A stretch of DNA of 64,000 nucleotides, from the NCBI GenBank assembly GCA_002077045.2, contig KZ111155.1, forward strand, positions 457,969 through 521,968, read 5' to 3'. The notes beneath the pieces were generated by a model. The model made no database searches. It was not told the DNA's origin and saw only the letters and a program-made list of their open reading frames with translations. This DNA is from Rachicladosporium sp. CCFEE 5018 (Eukaryota > Ascomycota > Dothideomycetes > Cladosporiales > Cladosporiaceae). A program made the translations under genes and the position numbers. Position 1 is the stretch's first letter, and each line of letters opens with the position of its first letter. Positions 10,693 through 19,886 of the stretch are shown piece by piece.

Positions 10693-11067
10693 TCACTCGA
10701 TTTCCTGTTTGGGGTGCATACAACACGACAAGGCGATTGGCCAAACATATCGTCGCAGCTCGGTAAATACTCGGTAGCGAGGAGATGCTGACCTCGCCGT
10801 GAGCGCCGTCATGACTACTTGTCAGTCGCAGCGATGTCGCTAGCAGGCTGTAGAGGCGGTTCAAGGCACCAGGGTATTGATATGCGAGGATGTACAAGCG
10901 ATGGAGAGCGACGTCCGAGATTCGGGAAAGTGAAGGGTACCTATTTGTCAGCTGTCAATGCTTGTACCATTGCTTCTTGTTAGACTTGCCGATCCGACGT
11001 GAGCACCTACAAGCAGTCCCTTGATACGACTCAGGGCTACCTCACTGCAGACCCTTGGCCACTGCAT
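10693..11067 (-). pseudogene. Broken homeolog of the 101-aa gene at 49339-49714
   Basis: The region aligns with a two-exon gene that is intact in copy B. Exon 1 would be 11067-11011 (57 nt here, 56 in copy B), the intron starts GTAGGT instead of GTAAGT, and exon 2 would be 10940-10693 (248 nt against 250). The extra base in exon 1 (around 11014-11016) throws exon 2 into a frame that stops after about 40 codons. Two separate single-base deletions near the end (around 10720-10732) would break the C-terminus independently. Three frame-breaking changes against an open frame in copy B point to loss of function here, unless a start or splice site I cannot see rescues it. Confidence 0.6.
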
Positions 11068-11392
11068 TGAGAGCTGCCAGTGTCAGCCATCTCTTCTGAC
11101 TTAGAGGCCGCATTCAGGCGCGGTGTCTGCGGCTGGCCTCAAGACTGACCTGCCTCTAAAGTGCAGATAGCTAGTGCAGCGACAGCGCTCGCCGTCAGAT
11201 TCGTTCTCGCTCTCCGTCAGGTTGATCGTCCTACTTCGTGCGTTTGGTCTCCGGATCACGCTCTCGCGTTGCACATATCGTTACGGCCGCTACCTCTAGC
11301 TGCTGGTATAAAGTTCTTCAGTCCCTTCCGTTGACTCCTCAGATGACAGTTCTTATCATCGTGAACGACGTATACACTAAGCGTCTCCGAAG
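11068..11392. other. Divergent intergenic region
   Basis: About 325 bp separate the broken 101-aa gene and the hydrolase gene, which diverge from here. It should contain the hydrolase promoter. No RNA gene or repeat is seen. Confidence 0.4.
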
Positions 11393-12656
11393 ATGGTCTC
11401 AGCAAAATCACCCCCAGATCTTCGAATCCCTCACTCAAACTCGACGGTAGACATATCGATCATCGATACGACTGCAGCTGTGATTGGACTACCAGCGGCA
11501 TACTTCGTGGAGCCTGAGATCCCTGGGTTGAGCGTAGTCACGGCACCATGCTATGGCTTTCTCATCAAACATCGGAGCTCGACCTCGAAGTCAAGGTATG
11601 ACACTTTCGTCTTCGATCTCGGTGTTAGAGTCGATGTAGGTAACCTGAACGCTACATGATAGTTGCATGGAGAGTACTAATCCATGCATAGTGGGAGAAC
11701 AGTCCCAAATCGTTGGTGGACATGATCAATGGCAGTGGAGCTTCGATCGAGGTTGAGAAAGATGTTGCTACGATCCTACGCGAGAACGGACAGGACCTCA
11801 ATGAGATCGGCAGGATCATGTGGTCACATCACCACTTTGTACACATGCTCCTGACTTTCGGTCAGTCTCACGCGAGCTGACAGGCATACAACAGGATCAC
11901 ACCGGAGACCCCACGACCTTCCCGTCGAGTACTGATCTCATAGTCGGGCCAGGTTTCAAGTCGGCGTTCGTGCCTGGCTGGCCGGCAATCCCGGATTCTG
12001 GCGTCGCAGAGTCAGCATACGAAGGCCGCGATTTGATTGAAGTCGACTTCGCAGCCCAAGGTAAGGGCTTGAAGATTGGTCGCTACGAGGCCATAGACTT
12101 CTACGGAGACGGCAGCTTCTACCTTCTCGACACTCCCGGCCACGCTGTAGGACACATCTGCGCTCTGGCACGCACCACTGCTGACCCACCGACATTCATG
12201 TTCTTGGGCGGCGACATTGCGCATCATGGAGGCGAATTCAGACCAACTGAGTACCTCCCTCTACCAGACGACATCAAGCCCAATCCACTCTATCCACTCG
12301 GCTCGAAGTCAGCTCCCAGGTGCCCAGGCGAGATTTTCGAAGCTCTTCATCCCAAGCACACCCGCACCGAGGCATTCATGCAGCCTAAGAGTGGTGAGAG
12401 TGCACACGTTGACGGCGCACAAGCGAAGCTGCAGATCGAGAAGATGGGAGAGTTCGACGGGTACGATAGCATCTTTCCCGTCATCGCTCACGATCAGAGT
12501 CTGTACGATGTCGTCGACTTCTACCCGAAACCCGCGAATGATTGGAAGGCGAAGGGGTGGAAGACTGAGGGGACCTGGAGGTTTCTGAGGGACTTTGAGA
12601 CGGGAAACGAGGAGTACAGTCCGCAGTACGAATTCAGCTTTCCGAAGAAGGCATAG
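11393..12656 (+). CDS. Metallo-beta-lactamase-fold hydrolase (lactonase-like)
   Basis: Exons are 11393-11635, 11692-11838 and 11895-12656, with two 56-nt introns; the first has a perfect TACTAAT branch site. The product is 383 aa. The zinc-binding motif H-x-H-x-D-H is assembled across intron 2 as HHHFDH (residues 127-132), followed by TGDP. Further metal ligands are expected in LLDTPGHAVGH, GGDIAHHGG and VIAHDQSL. This arrangement is typical of the metallo-beta-lactamase superfamily, including N-acyl-homoserine-lactonase-like fungal enzymes. No signal peptide is seen. The substrate is not predictable from context. The homeolog at 50041-51304 has identical exon lengths and intron sizes. Confidence 0.88.
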
Positions 12657-12977
12657 GCGGGGGTCTCGTAGGCTGTCTGATGCTCGATTTCCAGCTGCAG
12701 GGTAAAGTCAATGAGCTTCTTCCTCCACGCTCCAAATTTCCTCCACTTTTCGGCCACTCTTCACACGTGGAATTGACGCAATACTGCCGAACCGACCCTC
12801 ATCCTCCCTGCATTCACGTGCGGGCAGTCCACATTTGTGGCAGTGCTCCCAACAACTCCAGATGTCAGTTTGTAAGTGCCTCTCATAGTCTGCCTTGAGC
12901 AAGTGCTTTACAAATGTTCCGCGCGGCCTCGTCAACGCGCTGGCTGTTCTTTTGAGCGTGTCTTTCCTACCTCGAGC
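12657..12977 (+). promoter_or_regulatory. 5'UTR exon and 105-nt 5'UTR intron of the DUF6914-like gene
   Basis: About 190 bp (roughly 12700-12871) differ at only four positions from copy B, then a GTAAGT donor at 12872 begins 105 nt that differ at about a quarter of positions, ending in AG at 12975-12976, one base before the ATG at 12978. Copy B has the same donor, the same 105-nt length and the same AG (51537-51641). A conserved exon next to a fast-evolving, length-constant segment bounded by splice signals is best read as a 5'UTR intron. A minus-strand frame is also open here (see rejected items). Confidence 0.5.
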
Positions 12978-13640
12978 ATGCCTACCCCTACCCGTCCGTC
13001 CTATCGTCGAGCTCTGTCTTCGTATACCTCGAAGAACAAGCCCCGTCTGTACATTGCTATCTACCAGAGGGGTGGTGGAACCGCCAACACCCCGACCTCC
13101 AGCAGCTTCTGCGACTCATACCACTGGGCACTTATCGTCGGCCCACCGACGTCAGGCCGTGAGGATCCGGGGACTAGATACCACTTCTCACACTCATCTA
13201 GCTTGAGCAAACATACGTCGACTCCTGCAGCTGGTCTTCTGCGCAGGGAAAGTACGCATACCTTCCTCTACTCTTCGGACGACCTGGTCGAAGCTCCCGC
13301 AGCTCGGACCGCGTTACTGTGCCGTGTGAGCGTGGCCAAGGTAATCGATACCGCCGCCGTAGAGGCTACGCTTCGCACCCTTGGTCCCGGCAACGAGGCA
13401 GACGCGTCGACATACACGTGCTTCAGCTGGGTTCAAGAGGCGTTCGTGAAGCTTCACGAAGCTGGCAGTCTCAAGAGCTACTTTGATGGTAGCGATTGGA
13501 GAGAAGTCGAGAAGATCTGCAGGGACTACGTGAGGGAGAAGAGGCAGCAGGGAAGATTCATAGAGGGCGAGGTGGGCCAATGGGACAACAGTGAGGTGGC
13601 GACGTATTGTGCTTGGCAGTACCGGGAGACGACGGCGTGA
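12978..13640 (+). CDS. Fungal protein of unknown function, DUF6914-like
   Basis: A 220-aa protein. The start at MPTPTRPSYRR was chosen because the open frame upstream differs strongly between the two copies, whereas identity rises sharply from this ATG. The pattern RLYIAIYQRGGG, then YHWALIVGP, then a GTRYHF segment, with a C-terminal CFSWVQEAFVKLHEAG helix, matches from memory an uncharacterised fungal domain I believe is DUF6914. The spaced His/Cys residues resemble papain-fold or LRAT-like proteins, but that is only a suggestion. No signal peptide. Synteny between copies A and B breaks three or so bases after the stop codon. The homeolog is 51643-52305. Confidence 0.75.
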   Translation: MPTPTRPSYRRALSSYTSKNKPRLYIAIYQRGGGTANTPTSSSFCDSYHWALIVGPPTSGREDPGTRYHFSHSSSLSKHTSTPAAGLLRRESTHTFLYSSDDLVEAPAARTALLCRVSVAKVIDTAAVEATLRTLGPGNEADASTYTCFSWVQEAFVKLHEAGSLKSYFDGSDWREVEKICRDYVREKRQQGRFIEGEVGQWDNSEVATYCAWQYRETTA

Positions 13641-13816
13641 AAGATGAGATACCGCTTTTCTGGGGATTCTGTGCTAGTGGTGACCACAGTTGGAGGCTAT
13701 GATTCGACGAGTCACAAGCCATTCGAACGGGCGAGCGACCGAATCTCGATGAGTGTTCGCTGTCGCACTCCCTAAAAAGAATGCGAACTCGCATCGGAAG
13801 CTGAATCACTGGCCTG

Positions 13817-14310
13817 TCAAGCCTTCGGTTGCTCGCCTTGTGCCTTAATCTTCTCGAACAGCTCTGCCACAGATCTGGAGTCCACCAGCTCGGTCAAGAC
13901 CTTGATCTTGGTCCCATCCTCATTGAAAGTGAGGAACCACATAGTCTCCATCTCAAAATGCCCGACATCCGTCTCGGCGCTGGAGAAAGTGTGGAGAGCG
14001 GCCTTGTGCTCGTCGATATCGTGAATCTCGGCTTTCTTGGTGACCTGATCACACAAAGGTCAGAGCAACAGCGGGCACTTGCGCACTTGAACAGCGAACG
14101 TACCTTGTAGCTCTTCCAATGCGGTTTGAGGGTCTCGTACAACTGTCGAGACTCGTCTTGGTTGCGAGATGGACCGCCAATGTCAGATGGGAGGAGATTG
14201 TGGGTGAAGTCTGGGGTGCGCAAGGCGAAGATAGCTTCCAGGTCCCAGGTCTCTTCATGATTGAGCATCGTCGCCAGGAGGCTCCTCTGGTTCTCGAGAA
14301 CTGAAGGCAT
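13817..14310 (-). CDS. NTF2/SnoaL-like domain protein
   Basis: Exon 1 is 14310-14104 and exon 2 is 14044-13817, with a 59-nt intron starting GTACGT; the product is 144 aa. The layout (helical N-terminus with EETWDLEAIFALRTPDFTHNLLP, then alternating strands HFEMETMWFLTFNEDGTKIKVLTELVDS and a final helix) is that of the small alpha+beta cone fold of SnoaL/NTF2-like proteins found widely in fungi. Members can be small-molecule isomerases, cyclases or ligand-binding proteins; no role can be assigned. It sits tail to tail with the DUF6914-like gene. The copy B homeolog (63003-63495) is more diverged than genes of the left block and lies in the inverted segment. Confidence 0.75.
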
Positions 14311-14414
14311 GATCAAGCGTTATCTAGTGGTAGTATGGGAGAAAGAGAGGCTGTGATGGAAGAGAAAGATTGGGCGGTGGCACTATGTCACGAGCGGCAC
14401 GAGCGTGCCCAGTG

Positions 14415-14421
14415 TTATATA
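14415..14421 (-). promoter_or_regulatory. TATA box of the SnoaL-like gene
   Basis: TATATAA on the minus strand lies about 105 bp before the ATG at 14310. Copy B keeps a TATATA at 62869-62874, 129 bp before its ATG, with similar bases following (CACTGGGCAC and CTGAGCACAC), although much of the surrounding promoter differs. Confidence 0.45.
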
Positions 14422-14778
14422 CAGCAATCAAAACCGGCCAAGGCATAGGTGCGGCTGATTCCAGCCGTACAGGTAGGTATTCACCAGCTCAGGCGAGTAT
14501 GCAAGATACCGCAGATGTAAGTTCAGACATCGTCCACGTACATACTGTGCTCGTCGCCCGTTGTAAATGGGGGGCCGAAGTCAAACGTCAGCTTCACCAT
14601 CGCAGCTGCCACATAAGGCACACCAGCTGAAGTGAGCTCGCCTACAGCAGTATCGAACACGCACGCCTTGACTAGTTTAAGCAACACCTCGAAATGCTTC
14701 GTGTGTCTTGTCATGCCATGCTTGTCTTATACACCTATGCCCATGCGTGTACCCGTTATACCCGTCCATTCATCCCAG

Positions 14779-17700
14779 TCAAGCCAACAGCAACTTCCAG
14801 CTCCCCACCTCGAACGCTCTCAGCTCGACTTCCAGCCCATTCTTCCCAAGCACGGCCTCCTCAAGCTCGTCCTCAAGCAAATTGACCTTCCATGCCTTGC
14901 TGACCTTGATTGGTCCAAGACTGACAGTACCTCTGCTCGTTCCACCCAAGCTGTCGTAGATCCTCAAGATCACATGTCTGCCATTCCTAGCCGGCATATC
15001 GCCATTTGAAGCATCCTCATCATCCTCACCACGCTTGATAGTGTCCAGCACGAGACTCTTGCTGGAGTCGGGCGTAAGACGGAAAGCTGATAGGAGATGC
15101 TGGATGGCTCGAGGCTCTGGGTGCGTGGCGACGTGGACAGGGTAGTTGAACTCGTAGCCGGCCCTTACAGTCCTGTCGTCTAGCGCGCCCACATGCGGCA
15201 AGATAGCCCAATTGATGTGGTGCTTGCCCATATCGGCGTGAGCATCCGGCGCTTTCGGCGCACGCAGTAAGCTCAATCGCATGAGGCTCCCGCACGTCGC
15301 AAAGCCGTACTTACTATCGTTGAGGATGCTGAGACCGTAGCCATGCTCACTCAGATCGGCCCACTTGTGGCAGCAGACTTCGAACTTAGCCATGTCCCAA
15401 GAGGTGTTGTAATGCGTCGGTCGGCGCACGATGCCGAATTGGGTTTCGTAGGAAGCTTCGGTGTTGACGATGTTGGTGGGGAACTCGACCTTGAGGAACT
15501 TCATCGTCTCATGCCATTCGACTTCGGCCGAAACCTCGATTTGAGAAGAGCGCTTAGAGGATGAGTCGAGAGTGGACGGAGCGGCGGAAAGTGAGATCGT
15601 GGTTCGGATCCAAGACTTGTCGGAGATGTTTGTGAGCGTGCTTACGGAGACGCGGTGAGGCGTGTTCTCGCTGATCGTGGTGGGACTTGATGCCTTGAGC
15701 TCTTTGCGAGAGTTCAGATGGAAGACTTCAACATCCCATGCCTGCCAGTACAGCGGCTTGTCATCGAAGATCACGAGCTGGTTAGCCTTGCCGCCCTTTG
15801 GCACCAGCTCGCGCTTCGCATTGCGGTCGTAAAGGCTCGTGATGACACCATCTTTGACAGCGACGCGCAGGTCGGCATTCTCGAGTACGAAGACGCCTGC
15901 TTCGGCTTCTGTGAGGAAGACCAGAGGCAGTGCGGACTTTTCGCTGGGATCAAGATACATCAGACGGCTGTTCGTAACACCACTAGTGATCTTGTTGGTG
16001 TCCTCTACGGTCATGATGCTGCTTTGTCGATCCCAACCGAGAGTGTTGATGCCAACGTCTTGCGAGTTCTTCGCAGTCTTGTCGTTGAAGCCAAGTGCCT
16101 CGAGTGCGTCTGCGAGCAACTGTTCGCCAGTGAAGAACACTTTAGCGTACAGCTCGTTTGAGTCGTCGTAGCACATCTCGATGCAGCTCCCTGGCAAGCA
16201 ATCGTGAAATTGGCAAAGCAACACATTCTCCCACATCGCATCGATGCCCTTCTTCGGGTACTTGTAGCCCTCGGCTCCGGAGACAGTGGCCAGCGTAGCG
16301 AAGTACTCGATATCGTGTAATAAGATCTCAGACTTGCGATTGTTGCGCTTGTTGTTCGCTTGCGTGGTGTATGTTCCGCGATGCAGCTCGAAGTAAAGCT
16401 CACCGTACCAGGTGACAAAGTCTACAGTACCATCCGCCGCCTTCTTCTCCAGGCGGTCGAAGAAGTCGTCTACGCTCTCACCCATCGTGACACGAGGGAG
16501 CTTGCCGATCTTGTCCGCAAGTCCTCGGCACCGTCGCAGCTTTTCAATGTGCCCAAAAGTCGGACCACCACCACCGTCACCTTTGCCGAAGACGAGCAGA
16601 CTTGTCGGATCCTGGTCCATCGACTTATGCTGTGTCACACTGCGATTGACATCACCGAAGTGAGCTTCAGCAGTGTAGGTCTCGGCAGGCGCCATGTGGC
16701 AAATGACTTGGCTGCCATCGAGTGAGACCCAGTTGAAGGTCGTGTGCGGGAAATTGTTGATGTTATTCCAGCTGAGTTTCTGCGTGAAGAATCGAGTCAT
16801 GCCAGCCAGCCGACAGAGCTGAGGCAGCTGAGTTGAGTAGCCGAAGGTATCGGGCAGCCAAAAGGTCTTGCACCGTTCGCCGAATCGACTTTCGAAGTAT
16901 CTTTGGCCGTATACGAACTGCCGCACAAGCGACTCGCCAGACGGCATGTTCGTGTCGTGTTCCACCCAACTACCTCCAATCGGGTGGAAGGTACCTTTCT
17001 TGACGTGGGTCTTGACACGATCGTAAGCATACGGGTACAGCTGCTCAAGCCACTTATACTGCTGTGCTTGCGACGCACAGAAGCGATGCTCTGGGTATCT
17101 GTCTAGCAGGTCACACTGGTTCGACCAGCTGCGAGCGATCTTGCGCTTGGTCTCTGCCCATGGCCACAGCCAGCACGTATCGATGTGGCAGTGTCCGATA
17201 CCACTGATCAGCGCCTCATTGTCATTATCGTACACCTTCGCCGAGTCGACATCATCACCGAGGTATTTCTTCGCGATCTCTCTGCAGTCTTTGAGGCATG
17301 AATTGCTGCCCTCGCCCGCGATGAAGCAGTCCATGATCTCATTGCATACCTGCAAAGCTTGGTGCTCTTCCCAGCTGTCCTGCCCGAACTCGCGCGCTGC
17401 ATCACCGATAATCCAGAAGTCGTAGAACAGCCCTCGTGCGTCGAGATTGACACTGACGAGGTCCGCCTGTCCAAGCGCGAAGTACTTGTTCGGGTTTGGT
17501 GGCTGGATGCTGTCGCCGCCAGGTGCATTGCCGAACATGCCGTTGCACGCCATCTCGATGTATATAGTGTGCCACTTGTCATAGTCTCGAAACTCTTTGG
17601 GCACAACCCACTCGACTCGCTCGCCGCCTCCGGTCAGGCCCTGAAGTGGTCTGCCATCGTGTGTCCACACGAGTCCTTCATTGTTGGCATCCCAGTGAAG

Positions 17701-18078
17701 CTCGACCTGCGGCTTGTATGTCCAGTCATACGGGAGCTTGAACTGCACCTTGAACCAATGCGTGCTCCAACTTGGTCCGAACGACTCGCCGATCTTGGTC
17801 TTCCTATACTCATTACTCTTCTTGGTAGCCTCGTCGAATGTCGGGCGGGTAAGATCGGGGGCATCCCAGACGGAGAGCTTGACATTCTCCTCGCCGTTCA
17901 GACGTCCATCGTACAGCTTGGTAAGGAGTCCCTGCTCCTTGTATTGCCCATTGTCGGTGAATTGACCAAGTCGATCGCGGTACAGCTGGTGGATCTGCTT
18001 ACCGACAGGTCTCACTGCTAGCTGAGGGTATGTTGCTGTGGACTGTAACGCCATATTGCGATTCTTATCGCCACCCAT
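14779..18078 (-). CDS. AMS1: Alpha-mannosidase, GH38 (vacuolar Ams1 type)
   Basis: A 1099-aa intronless enzyme that removes alpha-mannose from free oligosaccharides, in yeast inside the vacuole after cytoplasm-to-vacuole delivery. The ATG at 18078 (MGGDKNRN) was chosen; the frame extends 12 codons upstream but begins with GTG. Zinc-site residues are His298 and Asp300 in GHCHIDTCWLWPWAET. The catalytic nucleophile is Asp410 in WLPDTFGYSTQLPQ. HPIGGSWVEHDTNMPSGES lies between them. There is no signal peptide or membrane segment, as expected for Ams1. RPS13 is the divergent neighbour. The homeolog 59219-62518 has identical length and very few amino-acid changes. Confidence 0.95.
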   Translation of the reverse strand: MGGDKNRNMALQSTATYPQLAVRPVGKQIHQLYRDRLGQFTDNGQYKEQGLLTKLYDGRLNGEENVKLSVWDAPDLTRPTFDEATKKSNEYRKTKIGESFGPSWSTHWFKVQFKLPYDWTYKPQVELHWDANNEGLVWTHDGRPLQGLTGGGERVEWVVPKEFRDYDKWHTIYIEMACNGMFGNAPGGDSIQPPNPNKYFALGQADLVSVNLDARGLFYDFWIIGDAAREFGQDSWEEHQALQVCNEIMDCFIAGEGSNSCLKDCREIAKKYLGDDVDSAKVYDNDNEALISGIGHCHIDTCWLWPWAETKRKIARSWSNQCDLLDRYPEHRFCASQAQQYKWLEQLYPYAYDRVKTHVKKGTFHPIGGSWVEHDTNMPSGESLVRQFVYGQRYFESRFGERCKTFWLPDTFGYSTQLPQLCRLAGMTRFFTQKLSWNNINNFPHTTFNWVSLDGSQVICHMAPAETYTAEAHFGDVNRSVTQHKSMDQDPTSLLVFGKGDGGGGPTFGHIEKLRRCRGLADKIGKLPRVTMGESVDDFFDRLEKKAADGTVDFVTWYGELYFELHRGTYTTQANNKRNNRKSEILLHDIEYFATLATVSGAEGYKYPKKGIDAMWENVLLCQFHDCLPGSCIEMCYDDSNELYAKVFFTGEQLLADALEALGFNDKTAKNSQDVGINTLGWDRQSSIMTVEDTNKITSGVTNSRLMYLDPSEKSALPLVFLTEAEAGVFVLENADLRVAVKDGVITSLYDRNAKRELVPKGGKANQLVIFDDKPLYWQAWDVEVFHLNSRKELKASSPTTISENTPHRVSVSTLTNISDKSWIRTTISLSAAPSTLDSSSKRSSQIEVSAEVEWHETMKFLKVEFPTNIVNTEASYETQFGIVRRPTHYNTSWDMAKFEVCCHKWADLSEHGYGLSILNDSKYGFATCGSLMRLSLLRAPKAPDAHADMGKHHINWAILPHVGALDDRTVRAGYEFNYPVHVATHPEPRAIQHLLSAFRLTPDSSKSLVLDTIKRGEDDEDASNGDMPARNGRHVILRIYDSLGGTSRGTVSLGPIKVSKAWKVNLLEDELEEAVLGKNGLEVELRAFEVGSWKLLLA

Positions 18079-18235
18079 GATCGCGGTTTGAGGTGAAGAA
18101 TGATAAGAGTTCACAGCACGATGCTAGCTGCAAGGTACCATATTGTCAACCGACCATCACTTGCATCGTGAGATGGCGGCTGGAGCTTCCCCCACACCGA
18201 TCGTCGCTTCTCCGCGTCACGACGGGTAAACTGCG
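18079..18235 (-). promoter_or_regulatory. Conserved proximal promoter/5'UTR of the GH38 gene
   Basis: These roughly 155 bp upstream of the GH38 start are nearly identical in copy B (59065-59218), while the next 400 bp cannot be aligned. On the mannosidase strand it contains GCGGAG (18210-18215) and GTGGGG (18190-18195), both matching the CreA/Mig1 consensus SYGGRG, about 20 bp apart. Carbon catabolite repression of a glycosidase would be sensible, but six-base matches are common by chance. Confidence 0.35.
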
Positions 18236-18633
18236 GCATCGAAACAGAATTAAGAGACGTGAAAGAGGCTGAATATTTGAGATCAAGGTAGTACTTGGAG
18301 CCTGCGGCTGGGTAGGGTGAAATGAGCTACATGATGAAGTATAAATAGCTTGCGCTTGGGATATGAGTGCGGCGTGCGTTGCGCAGCGGTTCATTCCCTT
18401 GATAATGCCTTCTTCGATTCGGTGCACGAAGCGCGCATGCAACGAAGCTGTGAACTGGTAGATCGAGGACGGTATGCAGTGGTCTCACTGCAAATCGCTT
18501 AATGCCAGTCGGTTCAAATCAATCGTCTGACATCGGCGATTTCCGTGTGATTCGTAGGAGAAATGAGCAAGAGATGGAGAAGCTTCGACGTTGTGATCTA
18601 CGCTCCGGTCAGCGCGAGGTCCCCTTTTCATTG

Positions 18634-18815
18634 TGCAAGCATGATAAGGTATTTGAGGTCGGGTCAGAGTCCATTTAGATCATCGAGACGCGAAGCGTCT
18701 CTGACATAAGAGGTTGCCAGAAAAATGCAATTGATAAACATCATTCAAGGAGTTGGGGAAGAAGGGATTGAACTGACCATTCAACCATTCGGACACATAT
18801 ACTTCAGCGTATTGT
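18634..18815. other. Conserved intergenic island (possible structured RNA or regulatory element)
   Basis: 182 bp that align with 58483-58656 (174 bp, opposite strand) with six substitutions plus one 8-bp tandem duplication here (CAACCATT). The left flank (18240-18633) has no counterpart in copy B, so the island stands out. It holds a perfect hairpin GAGACGCGAAGCGTCTC (18684-18700) with a GAA loop, and an outer pairing GTCAGAG/CTCTGAC that is also present in copy B. No protein frame survives in both copies. A snoRNA or an RPS13 promoter element is possible; neither is shown. The core GCGAAGC is a known extra-stable DNA mini-hairpin. Confidence 0.35.
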
Positions 18816-19188
18816 ATCTGTTTTTATCAGTGCGCAATCAGCCTCGAGTACGCTCAGCGAAGGGTATGTCGAACGCGTTTCTGGACGCGACGACGCAGTT
18901 GCGGAGAGTCGAACTTGCAGGGCGTACATATATTTCTCAACGGCACGAGCCAGCGAAGACGTCTCGCAGGATCGCATCGGCGGTGGCGTGGCGCTGATGT
19001 TGACTGTCGAAGAAGAGAAGAAGCTCGAAGTCGTGAAATCTTCAAATGCACTCGAGCTAGCGGAAGCATCCCGAACTCTTGGCGCTCCCACACGCTGCAC
19101 CAGAATTTGCCGACACTGCGACATTACCGAAACGTGAGCGACTGGATAACGACATCGACAACCTCTACACCTACACAATACCGCCAAG

Positions 19189-19886
19189 ATGGGTCGCATG
19201 CACAGCAATGGAAAGGGCATCAGCTCCTCTTCCCTCCCCTACTCCCGCACTCCCCCAGCCTGGTTGAAGACCACCCCCGATCAAGTTGTGGACCAGATCT
19301 GCAAGCTCGCCAGGAAGGGTGCTACGCCGTCGCAGATTGGTGTGGTTCTCCGTGATAGCCATGGTGTCGCGCAGGTGAAGATCGTGACTGGTAGGACACC
19401 CTTCGGTAGTATTCGAAATTGGGCACATGCGCTAACATGAGTAAAGGCAACAAGATCCTCCGTATCCTCAAGGGCAATGGTACGCTACTTCCAGTGTGAA
19501 AGTGCAGTAAGAGAGGGACATGCAACATCAAAAGACATGGCGCAATATGCACACACATACAACAATGCCTCTGCTTGGTCTCAGACTGACAGAGTGATAA
19601 ACAGGCCTCGCTCCGGAAATCCCAGAGGACCTCTACATGTTGATCAAGAAGGTGAGTAATAGTGCTGGGGGTTACAAAGGAATTGGAGTGCTGGCACTGA
19701 CTCTTCCTCTAGGCCGTCGCCGTGCGCAAGCATCTCGAGCGCAACCGCAAGGACAAGGACAGCAAATTCCGCCTGATTCTCATCGAGTCCCGCATCCACC
19801 GCCTGTCCCGCTACTACAAGACCGTTGGTGCCCTGCCACCTACCTGGAGATACGAGAGCGCAACTGCCAGCACGCTCGTGGCCTAA
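19189..19886 (+). CDS. RPS13: 40S ribosomal protein S13 (uS15)
   Basis: Exons are 19189-19390, 19447-19479, 19605-19651 and 19713-19886; introns are 56, 125 and 61 nt with GT-AG borders. The spliced product is 151 aa, the exact usual length of eukaryotic S13. The sequence begins MGRMHSNGKGISSSSLPY and contains DQICKLARKGATPSQIGVVL, NKILRILKGNGLAPEIPEDL and RKHLERNRKDKDSKFRLI before the ending YESATASTLVA. The exon joins restore these conserved blocks, which fixes the splice sites. It is a component of the small ribosomal subunit. The stop is TAA here and TAG in copy B (57383-58083), where all exon lengths are the same. Confidence 0.97.

Larger units (their letters stand above)
1..13640. repeat. 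Copy A of the collinear homeologous block
   Basis: This stretch matches 38637-52305 in the same orientation with the same gene order, exon structure and start and stop sites. The lengths are 13640 and 13669 bp, so net indel drift is only 29 bp. By eye the sequences are about 95% identical, with most changes being single substitutions. The match ends just after the stop codon of the DUF6914-like gene, where the two copies become unrelated. Homeologs of a hybrid or duplicated genome, uncollapsed haplotypes, or a segmental duplication could all give this; the rearrangement downstream argues against simple allelic noise. Confidence 0.95.

Noticed and set aside
12708..12935. Minus-strand open frame with a CWEHCHKCG zinc-ribbon-like motif, kept in copy B
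   Set aside because: No in-frame ATG and no plausible upstream exon; its conservation ends exactly at the plus-strand GTAAGT, so it is better explained as the 5'UTR exon of the DUF6914-like gene.
18079..18114. Longer N-terminus of the GH38 protein
   Set aside because: The extension begins with GTG; the first ATG is at 18078.
18790..18840. Short matches to U6 (CACATATACT) and U2 (TATCTGTTTTTATCAG) snRNA
   Set aside because: The matches are about 10-16 bases, are not followed by the rest of either snRNA, and the U2-like part is absent from copy B.
18816..19137. Plus-strand frame of about 106 codons open in both copies, ending 52 bp before RPS13
   Set aside because: Most differences between copies change amino acids, there is no convincing start, and the space to RPS13 is too small for a separate gene.
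18804..19220. 138-codon minus-strand frame antisense to the RPS13 5' region
   Set aside because: Interrupted by a stop in copy B and overlaps the RPS13 start; likely a shadow of the conserved RPS13 upstream sequence.
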